Origin: Sphingomonas sp. | GTDB lineage: Bacteria > Pseudomonadota > Alphaproteobacteria > Sphingomonadales > Sphingomonadaceae | Length of the DNA stretch: 35,482 nucleotides | NCBI RefSeq assembly: GCF_030145815.1 | Contig: NZ_JAIXHL010000030.1 | Location: forward strand, 1-35,482 | Direction of reading: 5' to 3' | Part shown: positions 14,032-21,204 of the stretch, one piece after another | How positions within the stretch are numbered: position 1 is the stretch's first letter | Layout: each line of letters opens with the position of its first letter | Notes under the pieces: generated by a model | What the model saw: the letters and a program-made list of their open reading frames with translations, nothing else | Told to the model about the DNA's origin: nothing | Databases searched by the model: none | Program-made: the position numbers and the translations under genes

Positions 14032-15568
14032 TTGGTGTCGCAACCGTTCGAGACTGTTGAAAAAGGCCTGCGCGAAATCGGCGTGGCGGATGGCTGGCGA
14101 TGCCGGACACCGAATGATGCGCCGCGTATCAGGCCGGCGCGGCTTGCCGGGCGAGCAGCTGAAGGTTGTATGCCGCGGCGGCCATGGTGAACTCCTCGGC
14201 GGCTCCTACCAGGCCCCGCAGCTTGAGCGTTCGTAGCCCCAGGTTGCGTTTCAGGTGGCCGAACACGCGCTCGATCCGCTGTCTTCGACGACGTGCGTGC
14301 ACATAGGCGTCGGTGCCGGCAAGGGCGCGCACGGTATCGCGGGCTTCCTCGTTGACAAGCCGGGTGACACCCCGCTTCGGACCGATGGTGCATTGCGGCT
14401 TCAGCTCGCAGGCGGCGCAATCGGCCGGCCGGCTTCGGTAGACGCGCACCTGCTTGGTCCGGTTGGTGCCGCAATAGCCGAGCAGCTTGTCCGCCGGACA
14501 GCGGTAGGCATCCACTTCCCGGTCGTAGCGGAAGGCATCCCGGGTGAAGAAGGCGTCCCGCTGGCGGGTCCGGTCGATGACCGGGATGTATGGCGTTATG
14601 TTCCGGTCGATCAGCCAACCGAGCAGCGGACCGCTACCATAAGCCTTGTCGGCCGAGAGACTGGCGGGTTCGATGCCCAGCCTGATGCCGGCGCGTGACA
14701 CCAGTGTCCGGGTCGCCGCCACCTCGGCTGCGAAGCGGGCAGGCGTCGCCTCCACGTCGAGGATGCAGTCGGTGTCGAGGTCGAGCAGGGGGTTGATGGC
14801 GTATGCGTAGCGCGCCGGTCCGTGCTTGCAGGTGAGCGCCGCCTGCGGGTCGGTCGGCGAGATGCTGGTCGGATCGACGGACACAGGTTCATCGGGATTT
14901 GGCGGCAACGCGGCATCGAGCGCCGCCAGATATTCGGCGACGGGTCGCGATATGCTTTCCCCGGCACGGAGCTCGTCTGCGGCGTCGGCCCCCTTCAGCC
15001 TCTTCTCGCGACTGGCGTCGGCCATGATCGTGCTGCCGTCCACCGCCAAGTCGCGCCCCGCTACCAGTCCGGCCGCGGCGCACCGCGCGACTACCTGCTC
15101 GAACAGCAGACGATGTAGGTCGCAGGCGCGGAAGCGGCCGTGCCGGTTCTTGGAGAAAGTCGAATGGTCGGGTACCCGGTCAGCCAGATCGAGCCGGCAG
15201 AACCAACGATAGGCGAGATTGAGGTGCACCTCCTCGCACAGGCGGCGTTCCGAGCGAATGCCGAACAGGTAGCCGATCAACAGCATCCTGAGCATCAGTT
15301 CCGGATCGATCGAGGGCCGCCCGCTCGTGCTATAGCTCGCCGCCAGCGCCTCGCGCACGAAGCCGAAGTCGAGCAGCCCGTCGATGCGTCGGAGCAGGTG
15401 GCCGGCCGGCACATGGTCGTCGAGCTGGAACCCGTAGAACAGTGCGCCCTGTGCCACCTGCCGACCCATCATGTCCGTGACCCCCTGCCGCCTTGCAGGA
15501 GTGAATCACGCCCTCGTCACCATCGCAAGCAGCCATTTTTCAACAGTCTCGGTCGGTTCTGACACCAA
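14032..15568 (-). mobile_element. IS1182-family insertion sequence
   Basis: The element carries a single transposase gene. Terminal inverted repeats of 33 bp lie at 14032-14064 and 15536-15568 with four mismatches; the inner 15 bp (GAGACTGTTGAAAAA) are identical and the outer part begins TTGGTGTC. If only the perfect inner repeat is terminal, the element is 14050-15550. I see no clear target-site duplication at either boundary. The left end lies directly after the Rap1a-like gene, and the right end is 14 bp from the next transposon. Confidence 0.8.
14129..15472 (-). CDS. IS1182-family transposase
   Basis: This 447-residue DDE transposase starts at ATG 15472. Its N-terminal half has the IS1182/IS1380-like segment LLIGYLFGIRSERRLCEEVHLNLAYRWFCRLDL and PDHSTFSKNRHGRF. 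The central AVDGSTIMADAS carries the first catalytic Asp, LSADKAYGS the second region, and YVHARRRRQRIERVFGHLKRNLGLRTLKLRGL the Y2-R-E3 signature with the catalytic Glu. A four-Cys knuckle (CPADKLLGYC...CAACELKPQC) lies before it. Length and motifs are complete, so the gene appears active. Confidence 0.93.
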   Translation of the reverse strand: MMGRQVAQGALFYGFQLDDHVPAGHLLRRIDGLLDFGFVREALAASYSTSGRPSIDPELMLRMLLIGYLFGIRSERRLCEEVHLNLAYRWFCRLDLADRVPDHSTFSKNRHGRFRACDLHRLLFEQVVARCAAAGLVAGRDLAVDGSTIMADASREKRLKGADAADELRAGESISRPVAEYLAALDAALPPNPDEPVSVDPTSISPTDPQAALTCKHGPARYAYAINPLLDLDTDCILDVEATPARFAAEVAATRTLVSRAGIRLGIEPASLSADKAYGSGPLLGWLIDRNITPYIPVIDRTRQRDAFFTRDAFRYDREVDAYRCPADKLLGYCGTNRTKQVRVYRSRPADCAACELKPQCTIGPKRGVTRLVNEEARDTVRALAGTDAYVHARRRRQRIERVFGHLKRNLGLRTLKLRGLVGAAEEFTMAAAAYNLQLLARQAAPA

Positions 15569-15582
15569 CTCGCCACCCCAGC

Positions 15583-15629
15583 TGTAAACGCTCGCGCTAA
15601 ATGGCGGCGTTCTGATCGCGCTATTTGTC
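15583..15629 (+). repeat. Left terminal inverted repeat of the Tni element
   Basis: The repeat is 47 bp and starts TGTAAACGCTCGCGCTAA. Two similar subunits, TCGCGCTAAATG at 15592 and TCGCGCTATTTG at 15616, are spaced 24 bp apart, as expected for paired transposase-binding sites. The tniB stop codon (15628-15630) falls inside it. Confidence 0.85.
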
Positions 15630-16506
15630 AGTTGCCGGGTCCGATGACGAGGCAATCGCGCGCGGCCTGAACGATGTCAGCGGTGACCTCCTCGACGCGG
15701 TTGAGGGTCATGATCCGCCGCATCTGCGCGAACAGGCGCTCCATGAGCCGGAAGTTGCCGCGCGTGATGCGGATCACGGCTGCCTGCGCTTCGATCGCGT
15801 CGAGTTGGGCCGGGTCGAAGCTGATCCCGAAATCGCCGGCGTGGGTCGCGAGCAGCAGCCGCATTTCGGTCTCGGTAAGCGGTTTGAACTCGTGGACGAA
15901 GCCGATCCGCGAGTAGAGCTGGGCATAGCGGGCGAGGCGCTTCTCCAAGCCCGGCATACCCATCAGGATCAGCCCGAAGCCGTGGCGATCGGCCATGTCG
16001 CGGAGATGTTCGAGCGACTTTATGGTCAGGCGGTCGGCCTCGTCGACGATGACGAGGGGGCAGGCGATGCGGGCGGCGTCATGGGTGATTTCGTCCTGCG
16101 AGCCGCCCGCGACCGTCAGCCGGGCATAGCCCAGCTTAATGAGGTTGAGGCCCAACACCGCGTCGATCGTCTTGGGCGTGTTGCTGACCGACACGGTGTA
16201 GAAGACGGCGCGGCAGCGAGCGACCTTTTCGCCAAGGAGCGCGGCAATGGGACGGAGCGCGGCATATTCCCCCAGGTCGGGGAAGCTGGAAAACTCGCGC
16301 GCCGATCGCGTCTTTCCGACGCCCGGCCGGCCATGACACACGCCGATATAGCGGTAGTGCGCGCAGGCTTCGGCAAACTCGACGAACCGGGCATGTTCGC
16401 GGGTCGCCAGGAACGGCTGCTCGACCAGGAACTCAATCGTCAGCGGCGTAGAGCCGGAGCCCTCGGTAGGTGGTGGGCCGGGAAGCCGTATCCTCTTGGT
16501 CGCCAT
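15628..16506 (-). CDS. tniB: TniB-like transposition ATPase
   Basis: This 292-residue AAA+ protein assists target selection by the TniA transposase. The start is ATG 16506, with GGAG 8 nt upstream; the frame extends to 16617 but those residues are not family-like. Walker A GRPGVGKT is at 59-66 and Walker B LVIVDEAD at 151-158, followed by the sensor region GLILMGMPGLEKRLARYAQLYSRIG typical of TniB/TnsC proteins. It overlaps the 3' end of tniA by 74 nt in another frame, a longer overlap than usual. Its stop codon sits in the terminal repeat. Confidence 0.9.
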   Translation of the reverse strand: MATKRIRLPGPPPTEGSGSTPLTIEFLVEQPFLATREHARFVEFAEACAHYRYIGVCHGRPGVGKTRSAREFSSFPDLGEYAALRPIAALLGEKVARCRAVFYTVSVSNTPKTIDAVLGLNLIKLGYARLTVAGGSQDEITHDAARIACPLVIVDEADRLTIKSLEHLRDMADRHGFGLILMGMPGLEKRLARYAQLYSRIGFVHEFKPLTETEMRLLLATHAGDFGISFDPAQLDAIEAQAAVIRITRGNFRLMERLFAQMRRIMTLNRVEEVTADIVQAARDCLVIGPGN

Positions 16507-17911
16507 CGAAGGTCTCCGTGGGGGCAGGCACCTGCTTGTCGCGCTCCTTCGCGCCGCGCCGGGCGCGCTGGATCGCGCGCAACGACGGGTGCCCAGCGTG
16601 CTCGGAGCTGAGCGCACGGCAGACGAACCGGCCCTGGTGGTAGACGTGGATCTCGGTCAGGTCGCGGGGGTCATAGACCGCCTCGACCTGCTCGCCGACG
16701 AAGGCCGCGAGCGTGGGTTCGACATAGCGCCTGCCCATCAGACGGATGCCGTCGCGCAGCACTTTACGGGGCTTGGGCACGTGCACGAGCAGCATGTCGA
16801 GCTGTTCAAGGCTGTCGGGCATTGCGGGCAGGAACCCGCCCTTCTGCCAGCGCGTGATCGGCGGTTCGCCGGTGCTGCCATGCGGGCGACGATGATAGAC
16901 GCCGCACACGAACGCCTCGAAGCGGGCGCGCAGCTCGTCGAGCGTGAGCACTGGCGCCGACAGCGGCTTGCCCGCGATCAGGTGGCCGGGCAGGTCGGGC
17001 AGGAACATGTCGTTGATGGTGCGGAACAGCCGCTCGATCTTGCCGCGCCCGCGAGGACGCCCCGGCAGCGAATGGATGAGGCGGATTTTGAGGGCGATGC
17101 ACGCCTGCTCGATATGCTCGGAGATGAAATCCGAGCCGTTGTCGACGTAAAGCTGTTCGGGAATGCCGCTGACGATCCATTCGGGATTGGGCTTGCGCCA
17201 GATCGCCTGCCGCAAGGCGAGCGCCGTGTTGAGGGCACTGGGGGCATCGAGGCTGAGGAAGTAACCGGCGATGGCTCGGCTGTGATCGTCAACGATGACG
17301 GTCAGCCAAGGACGCACCGGGGTTCCGGCATCATCGAGCACGAGAATGTCGAGAACGGTATGATCGGCCTGCCACATCTCGTTCGAGGTCGCGGCTTCGC
17401 GCCGATGCACTAGCTCGTGCTGGTCGCGGTAGACGGCCGGATCGGAGGCTGCGGCGATCTGGCTTGCCGGTATCGCCCTGACGACACGCGCGACGGCCGC
17501 ATAGCTGGGGGTTCGGTGTCCATGCGCGATGGCGAGTTCCTGCACCTTTCGGTGAATGGCGGCGACCGGGGGTCGCGGGCGCTTGGTGGCGAGAGTGCGG
17601 GTCAGTTCGACCAGATGTTCCGGCAGGTGCAGCCTGCCCCGATCGTTGCGCGGCAGACGCGCGAGACCGGCAAGTCCTTCGGCACGGTAGCGCCCGAGCC
17701 AGCGCTGCAACGTCCGCTCGCTCAGCGTGCCGGTGCGGGCGAGGTCCGCGAGCGGGATGCCATCGGCGAGGTGCGGTTCAAGGACGCGGTAGCGCTCGAT
17801 CGCCAGCGGCGGGACAAGCGCCGGATGCGTCACCGCCGACGGTCCGTGTCGCAGGTAAGGAAAACGGAGATTTGCCTGCCCATCGCCATGCGAGTCCGCT
17901 CGCGTTGCCAA
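16433..17911 (-). CDS. tniA: TniA-like Mu/Tn7-type DDE transposase
   Basis: This 492-residue protein is read from TTG 17911; a later GTG at 17833 is a possible start, because the recognisable helix-turn-helix region (about 40-80, LADLARTGTLSERTLQRWLGRY) begins after both. The integrase core has catalytic Asp183 (WQADHT), Asp257 (YVDNGSD) and Glu293 (GRGKIERLF), with the D-to-E spacing of 36 typical of rve domains. A Mu-transposase C-terminal-like beta-barrel follows (about 370-450, RLMGRRYVEPTLAAFVGEQVEAVYDPRDL). It acts with the overlapping tniB. All catalytic residues are present. Confidence 0.9.
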   Translation of the reverse strand: MATRADSHGDGQANLRFPYLRHGPSAVTHPALVPPLAIERYRVLEPHLADGIPLADLARTGTLSERTLQRWLGRYRAEGLAGLARLPRNDRGRLHLPEHLVELTRTLATKRPRPPVAAIHRKVQELAIAHGHRTPSYAAVARVVRAIPASQIAAASDPAVYRDQHELVHRREAATSNEMWQADHTVLDILVLDDAGTPVRPWLTVIVDDHSRAIAGYFLSLDAPSALNTALALRQAIWRKPNPEWIVSGIPEQLYVDNGSDFISEHIEQACIALKIRLIHSLPGRPRGRGKIERLFRTINDMFLPDLPGHLIAGKPLSAPVLTLDELRARFEAFVCGVYHRRPHGSTGEPPITRWQKGGFLPAMPDSLEQLDMLLVHVPKPRKVLRDGIRLMGRRYVEPTLAAFVGEQVEAVYDPRDLTEIHVYHQGRFVCRALSSEHAGHPSLRAIQRARRGAKERDKQVPAPTETFDGDQEDTASRPTTYRGLRLYAADD

Positions 17912-18024
17912 ACCGGCCTGTTCGACGTAAATCTACCCGGTAAAGAAAACTAGGGCAACATAGACCTGCCGATGACGACTTTCTTCCCAAACCGCGCCCG
18001 ATCGGGGCGCCACCGGCCCTACGC
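17912..18024. other. Spacer between tniA and resolvase, probable res site
   Basis: This 113-bp noncoding spacer separates the divergent tniA and resolvase genes. Serine resolvases of transposons normally act at a res site next to their own gene, and this is the only intergenic space in the element long enough. I could not delimit subsites by eye. Promoters for both genes should also lie here. Confidence 0.35.
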
Positions 18025-18597
18025 ATGAAAATCGGTTACGCCCGCGTATCGACCGCCGAGCAGAACCTGGACCTCCAGCGTGATGCGCTGAAGGCTGCCG
18101 GCTGCGAGAAGGTCATCACCGACAAGGCCTCCGGGGCGACTGCCGCTCGCCCTGGATTGGAAAAGGTGAAGGAGCTGCTTCGCGCCGGCGACACACTGGT
18201 GGTCTGGCGCCTCGACAGGCTCGGCCGCTCGCTCCGTGATCTGATCGGATGGATGACCTACCTCGACGAGGAAAAGGTCGGGCTGCTGAGCCTGCACGAG
18301 GCGATCGACACGACCACCACGTCGGGCAAGCTTACCTTCCACCTGTTCGGGGCATTGGCGGAGTTCGAGCGCAACCTGATCCGCGAGCGGACCCAGGCCG
18401 GTCTCACCGCAGCCCGCGCTCGCGGCAAGAAGGGTGGCCGGCCGGCCGCACTCGGCAAGGACAAGCGCGACCTGGCCGTCAGGCTCTACCACGAGAACAC
18501 GATGCCGATCGCCAAGATTTGCTCGATGCTCGGCATCTCCAAGCCAACACTCTACGCCTATGTGCGATCGGCCGAGACCAAGCCGGTAGCCGCGTAG
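18025..18597 (+). CDS. Serine resolvase (TniR/Tn3-type)
   Basis: This 190-residue recombinase starts at ATG 18025. The catalytic serine is Ser9 in GYARVSTAEQ. Conserved Arg residues follow in VVWRLDRLGRS, then the helix E region FHLFGALAEFERNLIRERTQAGL, and a C-terminal helix-turn-helix, IAKICSMLGISKPTLYAYVRS. Its role is to resolve cointegrates formed by replicative transposition. It is inside the 47-bp repeats, and so belongs to the Tni element. Length is normal for a resolvase. Confidence 0.94.
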   Translation: MKIGYARVSTAEQNLDLQRDALKAAGCEKVITDKASGATAARPGLEKVKELLRAGDTLVVWRLDRLGRSLRDLIGWMTYLDEEKVGLLSLHEAIDTTTTSGKLTFHLFGALAEFERNLIRERTQAGLTAARARGKKGGRPAALGKDKRDLAVRLYHENTMPIAKICSMLGISKPTLYAYVRSAETKPVAA

Positions 18598-18608
18598 CGA
18601 CGCTCGCC

Positions 18609-18655
18609 GACAAATAGCGCGATCAGAATGCCGCCACTTAGCGCGAGCGTTTACA
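18609..18655 (-). repeat. Right terminal inverted repeat of the Tni element
   Basis: The reverse complement of this 47-bp stretch matches the left end at 15583-15629 at 45 of 47 positions. It ends in CGTTTACA at the outer boundary. It lies 11 nt after the resolvase stop. Confidence 0.85.
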
Positions 18656-18788
18656 CCGTTCGCGGTCCCGATCGGCCCAGCGTCCCCCGGAACCGTTCGT
18701 TATCGGGAAGGCATCTAAGCGGTCTGCACCATCCTTCATCTAAAGTTCTCCAAGCGCTTCTGAGGATTTTCGGGCGCACCAAAAGCAC

Positions 18789-18819
18789 TTGCTCCTCCAG
18801 TGGCTGGAGCATGTAACCG
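18789..18819 (+). promoter_or_regulatory. MerR-type promoter/operator upstream of the retropepsin gene
   Basis: A -35 box TTGCTC (18789-18794) and a -10 box TAACCG (18814-18819) are separated by 19 bp, the over-long spacing typical of MerR-activated promoters. The spacer holds a dyad with arms GCTCC (18791-18795) and GGAGC (18806-18810) and a CCAGTGGCTGGAG core similar to the CadR/PbrR/ZntR operator class. It shares 17 of 21 bases with the site at 20540, next to the MerR gene. The rest of the 18656-18859 stretch shows no gene. Confidence 0.6.
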
Positions 18820-18859
18820 CAATTTGCTCTCCTGCGGACGGGGGGCTGGAGGTGGCTTT

Positions 18860-20089
18860 TTGACGGCCCGTGTTGAAGCAATCGGTATGTCTCGACGCTC
18901 ATTAGTGGCGCGGCTGGTGGCCTGTGGAACCGGCTTGGTGCTCGGTTCTCCAACGCTCGCGCGACAGACTTCCCGGTCTGCGGGCTCGTGGAACTTCGGT
19001 GCGGCTCACCTCGAATGGGAGCCGCTGGAAGTCGGCACGGGTGATACCCTCCTTGTTTCGGCACAAGTGCGCGGAGTGCCGGTGCGGGCGGTGCTCGACA
19101 GTGGCAGCGGCGCGTCGATCATGAGCACGGCGCTCGCGGCGAAGCTCGGCTTGAACGATGGTGAGCGGCGCATGATTAGCGGGCTGAGCGCCAAGGCCCC
19201 GGTGCTGCTGGTCCGCGACATCGACGTACAGCTCGCCCGCGAAACCCGTCGCTTACCCTTTGCCGTCGTTGGTGATCTGAGTTCAGTGTCGGCGGCCTTC
19301 GGACGACCGATCGATATCCTCCTCGGTGCCGATATGTTCACGGGTAGCTGCATCGCGCTCGATTTCGCGAAAAGGCGTATGGCGGTCGTCAAGTCAGGCA
19401 CGTTTCTCGCCGGTCCCGACTGGCGCGCTGTCGCGCTCGGGCGCGGTGCCAAGCAGGAGCTGTTCATTCGAGCTTCCGTCTCGGGTTTGCCTCCCGTGCC
19501 CTTGATGATCGATCTTGGCAGCTCGGCCGCGCTGATGCTCTCGTCGGCCTATGCCCGCGATCAAGGGCTGTTGAACGGGAAGCTCGTCTCGACCGCGGCG
19601 ATCGGCGGCGTCGATGGTGTGCGTATCAACGATGCTTTCACGATCCAGAACATCAACATCGAAGGGCTTGGCGTCTCGAACGTCCCCACACTCGGGATGA
19701 GAGCTTGGCTCTCCACCAGCACGGTTGGCAATGTCGGCCTACCGCTGATCGCTCAATTCGACGTGGTGTTCGACGTGACCGCCGGATTCGTGTGGCTCCG
19801 GCCACTCGGTCCTCGTCGTCGCCTGCCGATGCTGAAGGACCGTAGCGGCCTTGGCCTCGCAGCCTCACCAACGGCGCTCACCGTTGTTCATGTGGCGGCG
19901 AACAGTCCCGCGGAAAAGGCTGGCTGGGCGGTCGGCGACCGGATCGTGGCGGTGAACGGCCATTCGATCGATGCGAACTATACGCGTGGGGAGCTCTGGC
20001 AAGTGCGCTCCCGGCCTGCTGGCACCCTCGTAAAGCTGACGATGGCCTCGGGTGATGTGCGCGAGCTCAGGCTGGCCGATTATTATTGA
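18860..20089 (+). CDS. Secreted retropepsin-like aspartic protease with PDZ domain
   Basis: TTG 18860 is chosen because GGAGG at 18848-18852 is 7 nt upstream; ATG 18887 (MSRRSLVARL) has no clear site and is the alternative. A signal peptide with a twin-arginine-like SRRSLVARL and GTGLVLGSPTLA targets it out of the cytoplasm. Two retropepsin-like lobes follow: LDSGSGAS near residue 80 has the catalytic Asp in the DTG/DSG position, and IDLGSSAALML is the degenerate second motif. A PDZ domain (VVHVAANSPAEKAGWAVGDRIVAVNG) ends the 409-residue protein. The gene is convergent with the merR-type gene, overlapping it by 7 nt at the stops, and is preceded by a MerR-type promoter. Proteolysis linked to metal stress is an inference. 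Confidence 0.85.
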   Translation: MTARVEAIGMSRRSLVARLVACGTGLVLGSPTLARQTSRSAGSWNFGAAHLEWEPLEVGTGDTLLVSAQVRGVPVRAVLDSGSGASIMSTALAAKLGLNDGERRMISGLSAKAPVLLVRDIDVQLARETRRLPFAVVGDLSSVSAAFGRPIDILLGADMFTGSCIALDFAKRRMAVVKSGTFLAGPDWRAVALGRGAKQELFIRASVSGLPPVPLMIDLGSSAALMLSSAYARDQGLLNGKLVSTAAIGGVDGVRINDAFTIQNINIEGLGVSNVPTLGMRAWLSTSTVGNVGLPLIAQFDVVFDVTAGFVWLRPLGPRRRLPMLKDRSGLGLAASPTALTVVHVAANSPAEKAGWAVGDRIVAVNGHSIDANYTRGELWQVRSRPAGTLVKLTMASGDVRELRLADYY

Positions 20090-20499
20090 TCGGCTTGAGG
20101 GTGGCCTTTGCCGATCGCCTTCATGATCCGACAATCGGCCATGCGCGCCTTGGTGCAGCTCTGGCTGAGCATTGCCAACTCATCCCGCAACACCGCGAGT
20201 TGCGCCAGTCTCTCCTCCACATCCTTGAGGTGCTGAGCAGCGATAGCTGAGGCGGCACCACAATCCTGGTCCGGGTTCTGCGCCAGCCCCATCAACGAAC
20301 GGATCTCGTCGACGGAGAAGCCAAGCCGGCGACCGTTGCGGATGAAGTGCAAACGCTCAATGTCACTGGCATCGTAGGTTCTGCGACCCGACGCCGTGCG
20401 AGGGGCGGATCGGAGCAACCCGATCGACTCATAAAAGCGGATCGTCGTCACCTTCGTCGAGGTCTCGCTGGCGAGCTGCCCAATCATCACCGGCTTCAT
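20083..20499 (-). CDS. MerR-family heavy-metal regulator (PbrR/CadR/ZntR-like)
   Basis: Two adjacent ATGs exist; 20499 is preferred because AAGGA lies 7 nt upstream, against 4 nt for 20502. The 138-residue protein has an N-terminal winged helix (IGQLASETSTKVTTIRFYESIGLL, then RTYDASDIERLHFIRNGRRLGFSVDEI) and a long dimerisation helix. Three cysteines (about 80, 115 and 123) match the metal-binding pattern of MerR, PbrR and CadR. It should repress and, with metal, activate promoters with 19-20 bp spacers; two such promoters flank it (18789 and 20540). The metal cannot be assigned by eye: Pb, Cd and Zn are candidates, with Pb favoured by the FTR1 neighbour. Confidence 0.93.
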   Translation of the reverse strand: MKPVMIGQLASETSTKVTTIRFYESIGLLRSAPRTASGRRTYDASDIERLHFIRNGRRLGFSVDEIRSLMGLAQNPDQDCGAASAIAAQHLKDVEERLAQLAVLRDELAMLSQSCTKARMADCRIMKAIGKGHPQADQ

Positions 20500-20539
20500 C
20501 ATGCCATCCTTGCTTATGCGAACGTGTCGCACATTTCGC

Positions 20540-20570
20540 TTGCTTCTACAGCGACTGGAGGTGGTAAGGA
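20540..20570 (+). promoter_or_regulatory. MerR-type promoter/operator of the CDF-FTR1 operon
   Basis: A -35 box TTGCTT (20540-20545) and a weak -10 TAAGGA (20565-20570) are spaced 19 bp, around CTACAGCGACTGGAGG, which resembles CadR/PbrR sites. It lies between divergent merR and the CDF gene. The predicted start of transcription would fall at or beside the ATG at 20578, so the transcript may be nearly leaderless unless another promoter is used. Confidence 0.55.
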
Positions 20571-20577
20571 AGGCCGC

Positions 20578-21204
20578 ATGAATGCTTCTACCGAAAGCTG
20601 CGGGTGCCACGGGGAGCCCGCGCGCGCGCAAACCGATCCGGCCTATCGCCGTGCGCTGCTGACCGTCGTGGTGCTCAACCTCGGCTTCGGAGTCGCCGAG
20701 CTGTTCGGCGGGTTCATCGCCGATAGCCAAGCGCTGAAAGCGGATTCCCTCGATTTTCTCGGGGACGGGTCGATCAGCCTTATCGGTCTTCTCGCGCTTG
20801 CCTGGTCCGCACGGGCGAGGGCAAAGGTCGCGCTGACGCAGGGGTTGTTTCTCGGTGCGCTTGGCGTGGGCGTAATCGGTTTCGCGATTTGGCGCGCCCT
20901 GAACGCAACCGCGCCCGATGCCGAACTGATGGGCACAATCGGCGTTGTCGCGCTCGCGATCAATGTCGTGTCCGCCTTGGTGCTTGCGCGTTTCCGGGAA
21001 GGGGACGCCAATGTTCGCGCGATCTGGCTGTTCAGCCGCAACGACGCGCTCGCCAACGTGGCGGTGATCGCCGCGGCCGGTCTGGTGGCGTGGACAGGAA
21101 GCGCCTGGCCGGACCTCGCCGTCGCCGGCCTCATCGCCCTCCTGTTCCTCCACTCCGCTTATGAAATCGTCACTGGCGCTCGGCGCGAATTGGGAGAGCG
21201 GTAG
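20578..21204 (+). CDS. CDF-family cation transporter, short form
   Basis: This 208-residue protein starts at ATG 20578, with AAGGA upstream. It exports divalent metal from the cytosol in exchange for protons, by family analogy. Five to six hydrophobic helices are visible. TM2 has LKADSLDFLGD, the DxxxD metal-site pattern, and TM5 has SRNDALANVAVI, with Asn-Asp in place of the common His-Asp. The usual C-terminal cytoplasmic domain is absent. The N-terminus has CGCHGE, a possible metal ligand. The stop overlaps the next start by one base (TAGTG). It is the first gene after the MerR-type promoter. Confidence 0.88.
   Translation: MNASTESCGCHGEPARAQTDPAYRRALLTVVVLNLGFGVAELFGGFIADSQALKADSLDFLGDGSISLIGLLALAWSARARAKVALTQGLFLGALGVGVIGFAIWRALNATAPDAELMGTIGVVALAINVVSALVLARFREGDANVRAIWLFSRNDALANVAVIAAAGLVAWTGSAWPDLAVAGLIALLFLHSAYEIVTGARRELGER

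Larger units (their letters stand above)
15583..18655. mobile_element. Compact TniA-TniB-resolvase transposon without cargo
   Basis: This 3.07-kb unit is bounded by 47-bp inverted repeats that differ at only two positions and begin TGTAAACGCT, in the TGT...ACA style of Mu/Tn7/Tn5053-type elements. It encodes a TniA-like transposase and a TniB-like ATPase on the minus strand and a serine resolvase on the plus strand. No tniQ, resistance gene or other cargo is present. No 5-bp target duplication is visible (CCAGC on the left, CCGTT on the right). Confidence 0.82.

Noticed and set aside
15578..18660. Five-base target duplication around the Tni element
   Set aside because: The flanks are CCAGC on the left and CCGTT on the right, so no duplication is visible.
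18609..18700. A Tn3-family 38-bp terminal repeat ending in GCGCTAAG
   Set aside because: A CTTAGCGC stretch resembles the inner end of Tn3 repeats, but the GGGG outer start is absent and no Tn3 transposase is present. The 47-bp match with the left end explains the sequence better.
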